A stretch of DNA of 6,318 nt. Source: Christensenella sp. UBA5399 (lineage in GTDB: Bacteria > Bacillota > Clostridia > Christensenellales > Christensenellaceae). The notes beneath the pieces are model-generated. The model searched no databases, was not told where the DNA came from, and was given only the letters and a program-made list of their open reading frames with translations. Where the stretch lies: the NCBI GenBank assembly GCA_002407725.1, contig DHOD01000145.1:1557-7874 (forward strand), read 5' to 3'. Below, in pieces: positions 1 to 6,318 of the stretch (its first letter is position 1; each line of letters opens with the position of its first letter). The translations under genes and the position numbers were made by a program.

Positions 1-1740
1 GAGATACAGGCGCTGTTGCCTGCGTATATGAACAATGACGATATGATGACAGTGATATCCTGGCCGCAAAGCGACCTGAATGATTTGGATAACACCGTCA
101 TGAAGGAAATGCAGCAGGAAATGCACGATGGGATTGCGTCGGATGATCTGGAAACGGCAAAATCTTCCATGGTTTCGGATGTGGCGAGGCAGCTCCGACT
201 TTCGATATCGCAGGAAAGCACGCTGGAAAAGCTGATTGATAACGATCTGGATACAAACCTGGAATTTGATGAAGCGGCAACCAATGCAGAAAGACAGGCC
301 GCGGTGGAGAATGTTCAGCCGAAGGAATACAAGAGAGGCGAAAACATTGTAACAAAGGGGAACAGGATCACCGCGGAACAATACGAGCTGCTGCGCGAGC
401 TGGGGATGCTCTCGTCCGAAGGGACGTCGTCCCGGACCTATGCCGCTGTGTTCGTGTATATAACGTTGATGTTTGCGATGTATGTGGTCTTTCTTGCGAC
501 GTTCAACAAGCGATTGTTGGGTGATACAAAGAAAGTTGCCATACTCTCTATACTGACGGCGGTTGCTTATGTTACGACGGCGGTTGCGCAGCTGGTTTCG
601 GTGCATGTGTATCCGATCATACTGTTTGTGATACTGGGCGCGGTGCTGCTGTCGCCAAAAAACGCAATGGTCTACAGCGTATTTTTGTCATTGCTTTTAA
701 TGAGCGTGACAACCAACGGACAGGATCTGATGAGCAGGGAATCGTTGGTGATCTTGTTAAGTACGCTGGTGGGCAGTTTTTTTGCCGTATATATTTTAAA
801 GGATATGCGGTTCCGGTCGCGGCTGCTGTGGGCCGGCGTTGTCTCGGCGGTGCCGGGCGTGGTGATTGAAACCATTCTTTGGATGCTGCGGATCATCAAC
901 TCGCAGCAACTGATGTTCAACAGCGCTGTGACCGCGGCAAGCGGGTTGCTTTGTGGCATCGCGAGCATTGGCGTGCTGCCGATCATCGAGAATACGTTCA
1001 GGCTGACAACGCCCACAAAGCTGCTGGAGCTCTCGTCGCCCAGCCACCCACTGCTGCAACGGCTGCAGGTGGAGGCGCCGGGGACATATCACCATAGCGT
1101 GCTGGTGGCCAACCTTGCGGAATCCGCAAGCAATGCGGTGGGGGGCTATGCGCTGCTGGCACGGGTGGGCGCATATTTCCACGATGTAGGGAAGCTGGAA
1201 AATCCGCTGTTCTTCAAAGAGAACCAACGGAACAATTTTAATCCGCATGATAACTTTTCGCCATGGGAAAGCTCGGCTATTATCAAACGGCATACGACAG
1301 AAGGGGCGGCAATGCTGAAAAAGCACAATATGCCGCCGGAGCTTATAACAATTACAAGGGAGCACCATGGCAACAGTCTGACGGGGTATTTTTATGCACA
1401 GGCGTTAGAGACGGGCAAAAAAGTGAATGAGAACGATTTCCGTTATGATTCCATCCCGCCCACCACAAAGGAAGGCGCGATCATTATGCTGGCCGATGTG
1501 GTGGAGGCTGCTGTGCGCAGCTTGGACAGGCCGGAGCGTGAGGAGATTGAGGAAACGGTGAATCGATTGATCCGGGAGCGGTACGATGACGGGCAGCTTG
1601 ACAATGCGCCGCTCAACCGGATGGACCTCAACAAGATATCGACGGCGTTTATCAATATATTCTCCGGCGTTTATCACCAGAGGATACAGTATCCTGAAAT
1701 AAAAATCCATGGAGTGATTGATGAGGATAACGTTCTTTAA
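1..1740 (+). CDS. pgpH: PgpH-type 7TM-HD cyclic-di-AMP phosphodiesterase, 5' truncated by window edge
   Basis: This membrane phosphohydrolase is expected to hydrolyse c-di-AMP to pApA, with its HD domain in the cytoplasm. The reading frame is open from base 1, so the true start lies upstream; the TTG at 16 and the ATGs after it are internal. Numbered from base 1 there are 579 residues. Residues 1-144 are the end of the extracytoplasmic 7TMR-HDED domain. About seven hydrophobic segments follow between 146 and 329 (near 146-168, 179-199, 204-220, 221-240, 247-266, 275-297 and 306-329). The HD domain then carries H365, H394-D395, H431, H455-H456 and D499. From memory, this spacing equals the metal ligands of Listeria PgpH (H514, H543/D544, H580, H604/H605, D648). 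That offset suggests roughly 150 N-terminal residues are missing. It heads the visible operon, and its last 20 bases overlap ybeY. Family assignment is near certain; c-di-AMP as substrate is inferred from the family. Confidence 0.95.
   Translation, partial: EIQALLPAYMNNDDMMTVISWPQSDLNDLDNTVMKEMQQEMHDGIASDDLETAKSSMVSDVARQLRLSISQESTLEKLIDNDLDTNLEFDEAATNAERQAAVENVQPKEYKRGENIVTKGNRITAEQYELLRELGMLSSEGTSSRTYAAVFVYITLMFAMYVVFLATFNKRLLGDTKKVAILSILTAVAYVTTAVAQLVSVHVYPIILFVILGAVLLSPKNAMVYSVFLSLLLMSVTTNGQDLMSRESLVILLSTLVGSFFAVYILKDMRFRSRLLWAGVVSAVPGVVIETILWMLRIINSQQLMFNSAVTAASGLLCGIASIGVLPIIENTFRLTTPTKLLELSSPSHPLLQRLQVEAPGTYHHSVLVANLAESASNAVGGYALLARVGAYFHDVGKLENPLFFKENQRNNFNPHDNFSPWESSAIIKRHTTEGAAMLKKHNMPPELITITREHHGNSLTGYFYAQALETGKKVNENDFRYDSIPPTTKEGAIIMLADVVEAAVRSLDRPEREEIEETVNRLIRERYDDGQLDNAPLNRMDLNKISTAFINIFSGVYHQRIQYPEIKIHGVIDEDNVL
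1711..1714 (+). promoter_or_regulatory. ribosome binding site deciding the ybeY start
   Basis: GGAG lies six bases before the ATG at 1721, inside the end of the upstream pgpH frame. It favours ATG 1721 over the in-frame TTG at 1718, for which the spacing would be only three bases. Confidence 0.7.
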
Positions 1741-2206
1741 CGAGGAAGGCGCATCGGAAGACAGCCTTGCGGGGATTGAGGCGGCATTGGACTGTGCGGC
1801 CGGTGTTGAGGACGTGGATTTTTGCGTCAATATCAAAATTACGGATGATAGGGAAGTAGCGGCCCTGAACGCGCAATTTCGCGGTGTGGAAGGGACGACG
1901 GACGTGCTCTCCTTTCCTGCGTACGATTTCGAAGGGCTGCTGTCTGGCGCGATGGATGCGATTGACCCGGAATTGGAAAACGGCAGGGTATTCATAGGGG
2001 ATATTGTGATCTCGTTGCCGCGCGCACGTGAGCAGGCGCAGGAGTATGGACATAGCCTGAAGCGGGAAATGGCGTTTCTGGCTTTGCATGGTACGCTGCA
2101 TCTTTTGGGGTACGATCATGAAAACGAACAGGACGAGCAGGCGATGTTGGAACGGCAGAATAGCATATTAAGGCAGGCGGGCATAGGCAGGGGGACGGAT
2201 GGCTGA
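1721..2206 (+). CDS. ybeY: Endoribonuclease / rRNA maturation factor YbeY
   Basis: YbeY is a cytoplasmic zinc-dependent RNase needed for 16S rRNA 3'-end processing and ribosome quality control. The predicted protein has 161 residues, normal for a family of about 150-165. The hallmark metal-binding motif H-G-x-L-H-L-x-G-Y-D-H is intact at residues 123-133, with H123, H127 and H133 as ligands. The conserved stretch TDVLSFP is at 60-66, preceded by R54, and GDI is at 93-95. ATG 1721 is chosen because of the GGAG at 1711-1714; a TTG at 1718 would add one residue. The gene begins 20 bases before the end of pgpH and ends 8 bases into the kinase-PAP2 gene, so it is probably translated in a coupled fashion. 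Its proximity to era, another 16S rRNA maturation factor, is the usual Firmicutes arrangement. Nothing is broken or missing. Confidence 0.97.
   Translation: MRITFFNEEGASEDSLAGIEAALDCAAGVEDVDFCVNIKITDDREVAALNAQFRGVEGTTDVLSFPAYDFEGLLSGAMDAIDPELENGRVFIGDIVISLPRAREQAQEYGHSLKREMAFLALHGTLHLLGYDHENEQDEQAMLERQNSILRQAGIGRGTDG
2189..2194 (+). promoter_or_regulatory. ribosome binding site for the kinase-PAP2 gene
   Basis: AGGGGG lies four bases before ATG 2199, within the last codons of ybeY. It makes the 8-base gene overlap credible as a real start and suggests translational coupling. Confidence 0.6.
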
Positions 2207-2975
2207 GCAACATAAGGACGACAGGCAAAATCAAAATGAAGAAAAGCAGAATGTGAAAACCGGCGGGTCGCTGATCAACAGCTTCAACCATGCAATAAAC
2301 GGTTTTTTACATTCTTTTAAAATGGAACGCAACATGAAAATTCATGTGGTGTGCGCCGCCATATGTATTTTTGCGGCGTTGATCACCCATGTGACACGTT
2401 TTGAGATGATTGCGCTGGTGCTGGTGATCGCGTTTGTGTTTTTTGCGGAGTTGTTTAACACAGCGGTTGAGGCGACTGTGGACCTGATCACCAAAAAGGA
2501 ATACAGTGAGCTTGCGAAAAAGGCGAAGGACGTTTCGGCAGGCGGCGTGCTTGTCGCCGCAATGTGCGCGCTTGTGGTGGGATACCTGGTGTTTTTCAGA
2601 AAACTCTACGCGCTCGGGCCGGCATCCAGCTCGTATATCAACGGCTTGCCCGCGTATCTTACGCTGGCGGCACTGCTGCTTGTTTTCATTGGCGTCATTG
2701 TTATGAAATCGCGTTTTATCAAAAAAGGCGGCAATTATGTACAGGGCGGGATGCCGAGTGGACATACCGCATTTGCATTTGCGCTTTTTGTGGCAATCGC
2801 ATTTGTGTCGCGTGATGCGGTGGCGGCTATTTTTGCCTTCATTATGGCATTGATTGTCGCGGAAAGCCGTATGGAAACAAAGGTGCATACGTTTGCGGAA
2901 GTGATTATGGGGGCGCTGATGGGCGTTGTGATCACGGTTGTCGTGTTCCAGGCGGCACAGATTTTGCTGGTATAG
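2199..2975 (+). CDS. Fused undecaprenol/diacylglycerol kinase (DgkA family) and PAP2-family phosphatase
   Basis: This 258-residue integral membrane protein has two enzyme domains. Residues about 25-134 are a DgkA-type kinase: E43 precedes the first membrane segment, and the core motif gives E84, N87 and E91 with spacing like E69/N72/E76 of E. coli DgkA, followed by VDL at 94-96. In Gram-positives this family mainly phosphorylates undecaprenol. Residues about 150-258 are a small PAP2 domain: GGMPSGHT at 183-190 (H189) and SR-x5-H at 223-230 (H230). PAP2 enzymes dephosphorylate lipid phosphates, including undecaprenyl pyrophosphate. Two oddities: the usual K-x6-RP first motif is not evident (a lysine/glycine-rich KKGG at 175-178 sits there), and the aspartate expected after H230 is E234. 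The N-terminus (1-22) is hydrophilic and glutamine/lysine-rich. AGGGGG at 2189-2194 supports ATG 2199. The gene sits in the normal dgkA slot between ybeY and era. Domain calls are firm; substrates and activity of the PAP2 half are inferred. Confidence 0.9.
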   Translation: MAEQHKDDRQNQNEEKQNVKTGGSLINSFNHAINGFLHSFKMERNMKIHVVCAAICIFAALITHVTRFEMIALVLVIAFVFFAELFNTAVEATVDLITKKEYSELAKKAKDVSAGGVLVAAMCALVVGYLVFFRKLYALGPASSSYINGLPAYLTLAALLLVFIGVIVMKSRFIKKGGNYVQGGMPSGHTAFAFALFVAIAFVSRDAVAAIFAFIMALIVAESRMETKVHTFAEVIMGALMGVVITVVVFQAAQILLV

Positions 2976-2995
2976 AAGGGAAGAAATACAAAGAC

Positions 2996-3877
2996 ATGTT
3001 TAAATCTGAATTTGTGGCGTTGGTGGGCAGCCCCAATGTGGGTAAATCTACGTTGATCAACGCGCTGGTGGGCAGCAAGATTGCCATCGTATCCAAAAAA
3101 CCACAGACGACGCGTAACCGCATCACCGGCGTTTTGACCATGGAGGATAGCCAGATTGTATTCCTGGATACGCCGGGAATCCACGCGCCAAAAAACAAAT
3201 TGGGCGAATACATGGTGGACGTGGCGCAATCGGCGGCGCGGGATGTGGATGTCGTATTGTTTATTGCGGACGCGAAGACGGGTGTGCGCGAGCGGGATAT
3301 GGAGATACTGGAAGGGCTGAGAGGCGGCGCGCCGGTCATTGTTGCGCTCAACAAGATCGATGCGGTGGACGGAGAACGGGCGGATGAGGTGGAGCAGTCT
3401 GTAAAACAGTTTGCATTTCCGGTGATACGGATATCCGCGCTGCATGCGCTCGGGCTTGACGCGCTGTTGGATGAACTGAAAAAGCACCTGCAGGAAGGGC
3501 CGATGTTCTACCCCGGGGATATGGTCACCGACCAGCCGCAGCAACTGCTTGTGGCGGAGCTGATCAGGGAAAAGGCCCTGAAAAACATTGGCAAAGAAGT
3601 GCCGCACGGGATAGGCGTTGAGATTGAAAAAATGCAATATGATGAAACAAAGAAGATGTATAATATCGACGCGGTGATTTATACGGAGAAGGATTCGCAT
3701 AAGGGAATCATTATTGGGGCGGGCGGCAGCAGGCTGAAAAAAATTGCCTCCGGCGCGCGTGAGGAAATTGAACGGATGCTGGATGCAAAAGTGTTTATGC
3801 AGGTATGGGTAAAAGTGAAGGCGGGCTGGCGCAATAAAATGTCGATGCTGCGCGCGCTGGGATACGACCAGGTTTAA
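2996..3877 (+). CDS. era: GTPase Era
   Basis: Era is an essential GTPase that binds the 3' end of 16S rRNA and helps 30S subunit maturation at the inner membrane/cytoplasm. All G motifs are visible: G1 GSPNVGKS at 11-18, the G2 region with TTRNRITG at 38-45, G3 DTPG at 58-61, G4 NKID at 119-122, and G5 SA at 147-148. The C-terminal KH RNA-binding domain has its GxxG loop as GAGG at 241-244 and ends in the expected WVKVKAGWR region. The 293 residues match the usual length of about 300. ATG 2996 places the first G motif at the normal distance from the N-terminus. The nearest purine-rich stretch (AGAAGGGAAG, 2974-2983) is somewhat far from the start, about 12-15 bases. The gene lies 20 bases after the kinase-PAP2 gene and 3 bases before recO, with no visible defect. 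Confidence 0.98.
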   Translation: MFKSEFVALVGSPNVGKSTLINALVGSKIAIVSKKPQTTRNRITGVLTMEDSQIVFLDTPGIHAPKNKLGEYMVDVAQSAARDVDVVLFIADAKTGVRERDMEILEGLRGGAPVIVALNKIDAVDGERADEVEQSVKQFAFPVIRISALHALGLDALLDELKKHLQEGPMFYPGDMVTDQPQQLLVAELIREKALKNIGKEVPHGIGVEIEKMQYDETKKMYNIDAVIYTEKDSHKGIIIGAGGSRLKKIASGAREEIERMLDAKVFMQVWVKVKAGWRNKMSMLRALGYDQV

Positions 3878-3880
3878 GCG

Positions 3881-4606
3881 ATGGATAAGGACTTATGTAT
3901 TGTTCTGAAGACGGTCAACTACAGGGATTATGACAAAATGCTTACGTTGTTTTCACGCGAGGAGGGCAAAGTATCGGCGATGGCGCCCGGCGTGAGAAGC
4001 ATCAAAAGTAAGCTGGCTGCCGCCGCGCAGCCGCTTTGCTGCGCAGAATACGAGTTTGACCTGCGCAAGGGGAGGCGTTATATAAAAAACGCGCTGATCA
4101 AACAAACCTTTTCGAAAATCATCAACGATTATGACAGGTTTACGGCCGCAAGCGTGATGATTGAGCTAACAGAAAAAATATTGGAACATGCCGGCGAATG
4201 GGATGGGCTTTTTGTGCGCCTGGTCATGACGTTGGATGCGATGGAGCAGGGTGAGGCGGACGCAAAGACGGCGTTGGCTTATTTTTTTGTGCAGGCAATC
4301 GATTTGTTGGGGATTTTCCCCGCGTTGGATTTTTGCGCGGCGTGTGGGAAACCGGTGGAAACAATACAGCACTTCAACCTGACCGAAGGTGGGGCGGTAT
4401 GCGCGGATTGCGCGGGACGGCTGGGCGTGCCAGCAGGGAATAAAATGGCTGCGGAACATTTTGGCATGTTGCGCAGGGTAAAGCCGTCGGCAGCGGTAAA
4501 ATATGTGGATAAGGGATATATGGCCGCGTTTATCGGCATGGCAAACGGCTATGTTGCGCGGAGCGGCGACGTCAGGCTGAAATCTATGAAATTCATAAAG
4601 GAATAG
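3881..4606 (+). CDS. recO: DNA repair protein RecO
   Basis: RecO works with RecR (and RecF) to load RecA onto SSB-coated single-stranded DNA during gap repair and recombination. The 241-residue protein has the N-terminal OB-fold region (residues about 1-80, with the typical VLKTVNYRDYDKMLTLFS start and the GVRSIKSKL stretch), then a helical region. The clostridial/Bacillus-type zinc finger follows, with two CxxC pairs at C152/C155 and C174/C177. Its start is three bases after the era stop. The only Shine-Dalgarno-like bases are a weak AGG around 3870-3872, so translation probably depends on ribosomes finishing era. It is the last gene of the visible operon; no convincing intrinsic terminator follows it directly. 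Confidence 0.96.
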   Translation: MDKDLCIVLKTVNYRDYDKMLTLFSREEGKVSAMAPGVRSIKSKLAAAAQPLCCAEYEFDLRKGRRYIKNALIKQTFSKIINDYDRFTAASVMIELTEKILEHAGEWDGLFVRLVMTLDAMEQGEADAKTALAYFFVQAIDLLGIFPALDFCAACGKPVETIQHFNLTEGGAVCADCAGRLGVPAGNKMAAEHFGMLRRVKPSAAVKYVDKGYMAAFIGMANGYVARSGDVRLKSMKFIKE

Positions 4607-4660
4607 ACAACATAAAAAGCTGGTGGCTTGGATAAACGGGTAAATTGTCGCAAAATCCTG

Positions 4661-4689
4661 TTGTATTGTCAATTTTATTCATGTATAAT
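4661..4689 (+). promoter_or_regulatory. putative sigma-A-type promoter for ppdK
   Basis: A perfect -10 hexamer TATAAT is at 4684-4689. Seventeen bases upstream lies a partial -35, TTGTAT, at 4661-4666 (three of six consensus bases). A better -35-like TTGTCA (4666-4671) is only 12 bases from the -10, too close for a standard promoter. Transcription would start near 4696, giving a leader of about 110 bases before ppdK. The region is AT-rich relative to the flanking genes, which fits a promoter. Confidence 0.55.
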
Positions 4690-4702
4690 ATTTCATATTG
4701 CC

Positions 4703-4772
4703 GCGAAGGGGCTGGTAGATGTTGGCAGAGGGTTTGAGAAGGCGCCCCGACGCATTGTATGTTTGTTTTTTT
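4703..4772 (+). promoter_or_regulatory. possible leader hairpin plus U-rich run upstream of ppdK
   Basis: GCG (4703-4705) and GGGGC (4708-4712) can pair with CGC (4751-4753) and GCCCC (4744-4748). The two halves are separated by a 2x2 A/G internal loop and enclose a loop of 31 bases. A U-rich stretch follows, with seven consecutive T at 4766-4772. The gap of about 8-12 bases between stem and T run and the large loop make it a poor textbook terminator. It could be an attenuator, a weak terminator for the recO operon, or chance. No known riboswitch class was recognised. Confidence 0.3.
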
Positions 4773-4787
4773 GTGAAGATATTATAA
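4719..4787 (+). CDS. possible 22-codon leader ORF upstream of ppdK
   Basis: An ATG at 4719 opens a 22-codon frame ending in TAA at 4785-4787, five bases before the ppdK ribosome binding site. A Shine-Dalgarno-like AAGGGG (4706-4711) lies seven bases upstream. The predicted peptide has three consecutive arginines (codons AGA, AGG, CGC at residues 7-9), and a hydrophobic second half with YVCFFV at 14-19. It resembles no family I recognise. The same GGGG is the 5' arm of the possible hairpin, so translation and folding would compete. An ORF this short can easily arise by chance. Confidence 0.25.
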   Translation: MLAEGLRRRPDALYVCFFVKIL

Positions 4788-4792
4788 GTGTG

Positions 4793-4798
4793 AAGGAG
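4793..4798 (+). promoter_or_regulatory. strong ribosome binding site for ppdK
   Basis: AAGGAG is eight bases before ATG 4807. It is the best Shine-Dalgarno match in the window and fixes the ppdK start. Confidence 0.85.
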
Positions 4799-4806
4799 AA
4801 TAAGTA

Positions 4807-6318
4807 ATGTCAAAAAAGTACGTCTATCTGTTTAAAGAGGGTGACGCCTCAATGAAGAATCTTTTGGGTGGCAAAGGCGCGAACCTTGCGGAAATGACCA
4901 ATCTGGGGCTCCCGGTACCGCAGGGTTTTATTGTGTCTACAGAGGCCTGCACAAAGTATTATGAAGACGGCCAGAAGATCGCGCAGGAAGTGGTTGACCA
5001 GATTTATGATGCAATGGCAAAGACGGAAGAAGTTGCCGGCAAAAAGTTTGGCGATCCGGAAAATCCATTCCTTGTATCCGTAAGGTCGGGGGCGCGCGCT
5101 TCTATGCCGGGAATGATGGATACAATACTGAACCTTGGACTCAACGACGTGGCGGTCGAAGGCGTGGCCAGGAAATCGGGGAATCCGCGTTTTGCGTATG
5201 ATAGTTACAGAAGGTTTATCCAGATGTTCTCCGATGTCGTTATGGAGATCGATAAGGAAAAGTTTGAGCATGAATTGCATTCGATGAAGGAAGCCAAGGG
5301 CGTGGAACTTGACACAGACCTTGATGCCGACGATCTGAAGAATCTGGTTGCAAAATATAAAGAGATTTATAAAAAAGAAATGGGCAAGGACTTCCCGCAG
5401 GATGCGAAAGAGCAGCTGCTGGAATCTGTTACCGCTGTTTTCCGTTCGTGGGATAACCCCAGGGCGATCGTATACCGCAGGATGAATGACATTCCCGCAA
5501 GCTGGGGAACCGCCGTCAACGTACAGACAATGGTATTTGGCAACATGGGCGACGATTGCGGCACAGGCGTTGCGTTTACGCGTGACCCTTCGACCGGGGA
5601 AAAGAAGCTGTATGGTGAATACCTGATGAATGCGCAGGGCGAGGACGTTGTTGCGGGCATCAGGACGCCCCAGCCGATTTCCGCACTGCAGAACACAATG
5701 CCCGACGTATACAAGCAGTTTACGGATATCGCAAAGCTGCTGGAAGACCACTACAGGGACATGCAGGATATGGAGTTTACGATTGAAGGCAGTAAGCTTT
5801 ATATGCTCCAGACAAGGAACGGCAAGAGGACGGCGACAGCCGCGCTCAAAATTGCGGTTGACCTTGTGAACGAAGGCAAGCTGACAGAGGAAGAAGCACT
5901 GATGAAGATTGAGCCCAAACAGCTTGATTCGCTGCTTCACCCCACGTTCACGGCGGCGGCGCTCAAGGCTGCCAAGCCGATTGGCAAGGGCCTGCCGGCA
6001 TCCCCCGGCGCTGCAAGCGGCGCGCTGTATTTTACAGCGGAAGATGCGACAGCGGCAGCGGCAGCGGGAAAGAAAGTTGTACTGGCACGCCAGGAGACAT
6101 CGCCCGAGGATATTGAAGGTATGTACGCATCGCAGGGTATACTGACTGCACGTGGCGGCATGACATCGCATGCGGCGGTTGTGGCGCGTGGCATGGGCAC
6201 ATGCTGTGTGGCGGGTGCGGGCGAGCTGAAGATTGATGAAAAAGGTAAGAAAATGACAGCGCCCGACGGTAAAGTGTACAAAGAGGGCGACGCGATTTCG
6301 CTGAACGGCTCGACCGGC
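4807..6318 (+). CDS. ppdK: Pyruvate, phosphate dikinase, N-terminal 504 residues (3' truncated by window edge)
   Basis: PPDK interconverts ATP + pyruvate + phosphate and AMP + PEP + pyrophosphate in the cytoplasm. In anaerobes it often supports pyrophosphate-linked glycolysis or gluconeogenesis. The frame is open from ATG 4807 to the last base. Residues 1 to about 340 are the nucleotide-binding domain: [10 protein letters not shown] at 21-30 with K23, the [15 protein letters not shown] stretch containing R93, and D321, E323 and Q335. The phosphohistidine domain contains [15 protein letters not shown] with T453 and catalytic H455, the same number as in the Clostridium symbiosum enzyme as I remember it. 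The PEP/pyruvate barrel, about 370 residues, should follow outside the window. This gene has its own promoter-like sequence and strong ribosome binding site, and is probably a separate transcription unit from the recO operon. No frameshift or lost key residue is seen. Confidence 0.98.
   Translation, partial: MSKKYVYLFKEGDASMKNLLGGKGANLAEMTNLGLPVPQGFIVSTEACTKYYEDGQKIAQEVVDQIYDAMAKTEEVAGKKFGDPENPFLVSVRSGARASMPGMMDTILNLGLNDVAVEGVARKSGNPRFAYDSYRRFIQMFSDVVMEIDKEKFEHELHSMKEAKGVELDTDLDADDLKNLVAKYKEIYKKEMGKDFPQDAKEQLLESVTAVFRSWDNPRAIVYRRMNDIPASWGTAVNVQTMVFGNMGDDCGTGVAFTRDPSTGEKKLYGEYLMNAQGEDVVAGIRTPQPISALQNTMPDVYKQFTDIAKLLEDHYRDMQDMEFTIEGSKLYMLQTRNGKRTATAALKIAVDLVNEGKLTEEEALMKIEPKQLDSLLHPTFTAAALKAAKPIGKGLPASPGAASGALYFTAEDATAAAAAGKKVVLARQETSPEDIEGMYASQGILTARGGMTSHAAVVARGMGTCCVAGAGELKIDEKGKKMTAPDGKVYKEGDAISLNGSTG
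6051..6067 (+). repeat. short AGCGGC tandem repeat inside ppdK
   Basis: AGCGGC is repeated about 2.8 times. It encodes an alanine run at residues 416-420, near the start of the phosphohistidine domain, where related enzymes have a variable surface helix. It is in frame and probably harmless, but such hexamer repeats can change copy number. Confidence 0.6.

Noticed and set aside
16..18. TTG at 16 as the start of the first gene
   Set aside because: The frame is open upstream to base 1, and the protein would lack the N-terminal membrane segment and part of the extracytoplasmic domain found in PgpH proteins, so the gene simply begins outside the window.
1405..1995. 196-codon open frame on the - strand across the pgpH/ybeY junction
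   Set aside because: It overlaps conserved coding sequence of both genes, and its translation is low-complexity serine/alanine-rich.
2735..3700. 321-codon open frame on the - strand opposite the kinase-PAP2 gene and era
   Set aside because: It crosses two well-conserved + strand genes and shows no recognisable motif or ribosome binding context. It is a shadow frame.
4617..4629. AAGC...GCTT inverted repeat just after recO as a terminator
   Set aside because: The stem is only four base pairs and is followed by GGATAAACGGG rather than a T run.
4681..4737. 18-codon frame starting ATG 4681
   Set aside because: It lies over the predicted -10 box, would start upstream of the predicted transcript and has no ribosome binding site.
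4783..4788. TATAAG as an alternative -10 for ppdK
   Set aside because: Transcription would begin at or inside the ribosome binding site, and no -35 exists at a suitable distance.
4849..6171. 440-codon open frame on the - strand opposite ppdK
   Set aside because: The + strand encodes an unmistakable PPDK through the whole stretch. The antisense translation is cysteine-, arginine- and histidine-rich with no domain pattern, as expected from a codon-bias shadow.

Overview
The window is a dense run of bacterial housekeeping genes, all on the + strand. It starts inside the first gene and ends inside the last. Gene content and order (7TM-HD phosphohydrolase, ybeY, dgkA-type kinase, era, recO) match the conserved Firmicutes phoH-pgpH-ybeY-dgkA-cdd-era-recO neighbourhood. 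A clostridial-type pyruvate phosphate dikinase follows. With base composition near half GC and strong GGAG-type ribosome binding sites, this points to a Clostridia-class anaerobe. Something like Christensenellales is possible, but that is only an inference.

Layout: 1-1740 is the 3' part of a PgpH-type membrane c-di-AMP phosphodiesterase. 1721-2206 is ybeY, overlapping the previous gene. 2199-2975 is a fusion of an undecaprenol/diacylglycerol kinase domain with a PAP2 phosphatase domain, overlapping ybeY by 8 bases. 2996-3877 is era and 3881-4606 is recO, only 3 bases later. The first five genes look like one translationally coupled operon: second messenger turnover, rRNA and ribosome maturation (YbeY, Era), lipid-carrier phosphate recycling, and recombinational repair. 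No cdd (cytidine deaminase) gene is present between the kinase gene and era.

4607-4806 is a 200-base intergenic region. It holds a plausible sigma-A-type promoter and a leader of about 110 bases. The leader contains a possible long-range hairpin, a U-rich run, a possible 22-codon leader ORF with its own Shine-Dalgarno, and a strong ribosome binding site for the next gene. 4807-6318 is the first 504 codons of ppdK (pyruvate, phosphate dikinase), covering the nucleotide-binding and phosphohistidine domains. The PEP/pyruvate domain lies beyond the window.

Most of the window is ordinary conserved core. The items most worth a second look are the kinase-PAP2 fusion, which joins two potential routes to undecaprenyl phosphate in one polypeptide, and the ppdK leader. 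I see no mobile elements, CRISPR arrays, tRNA or rRNA genes.
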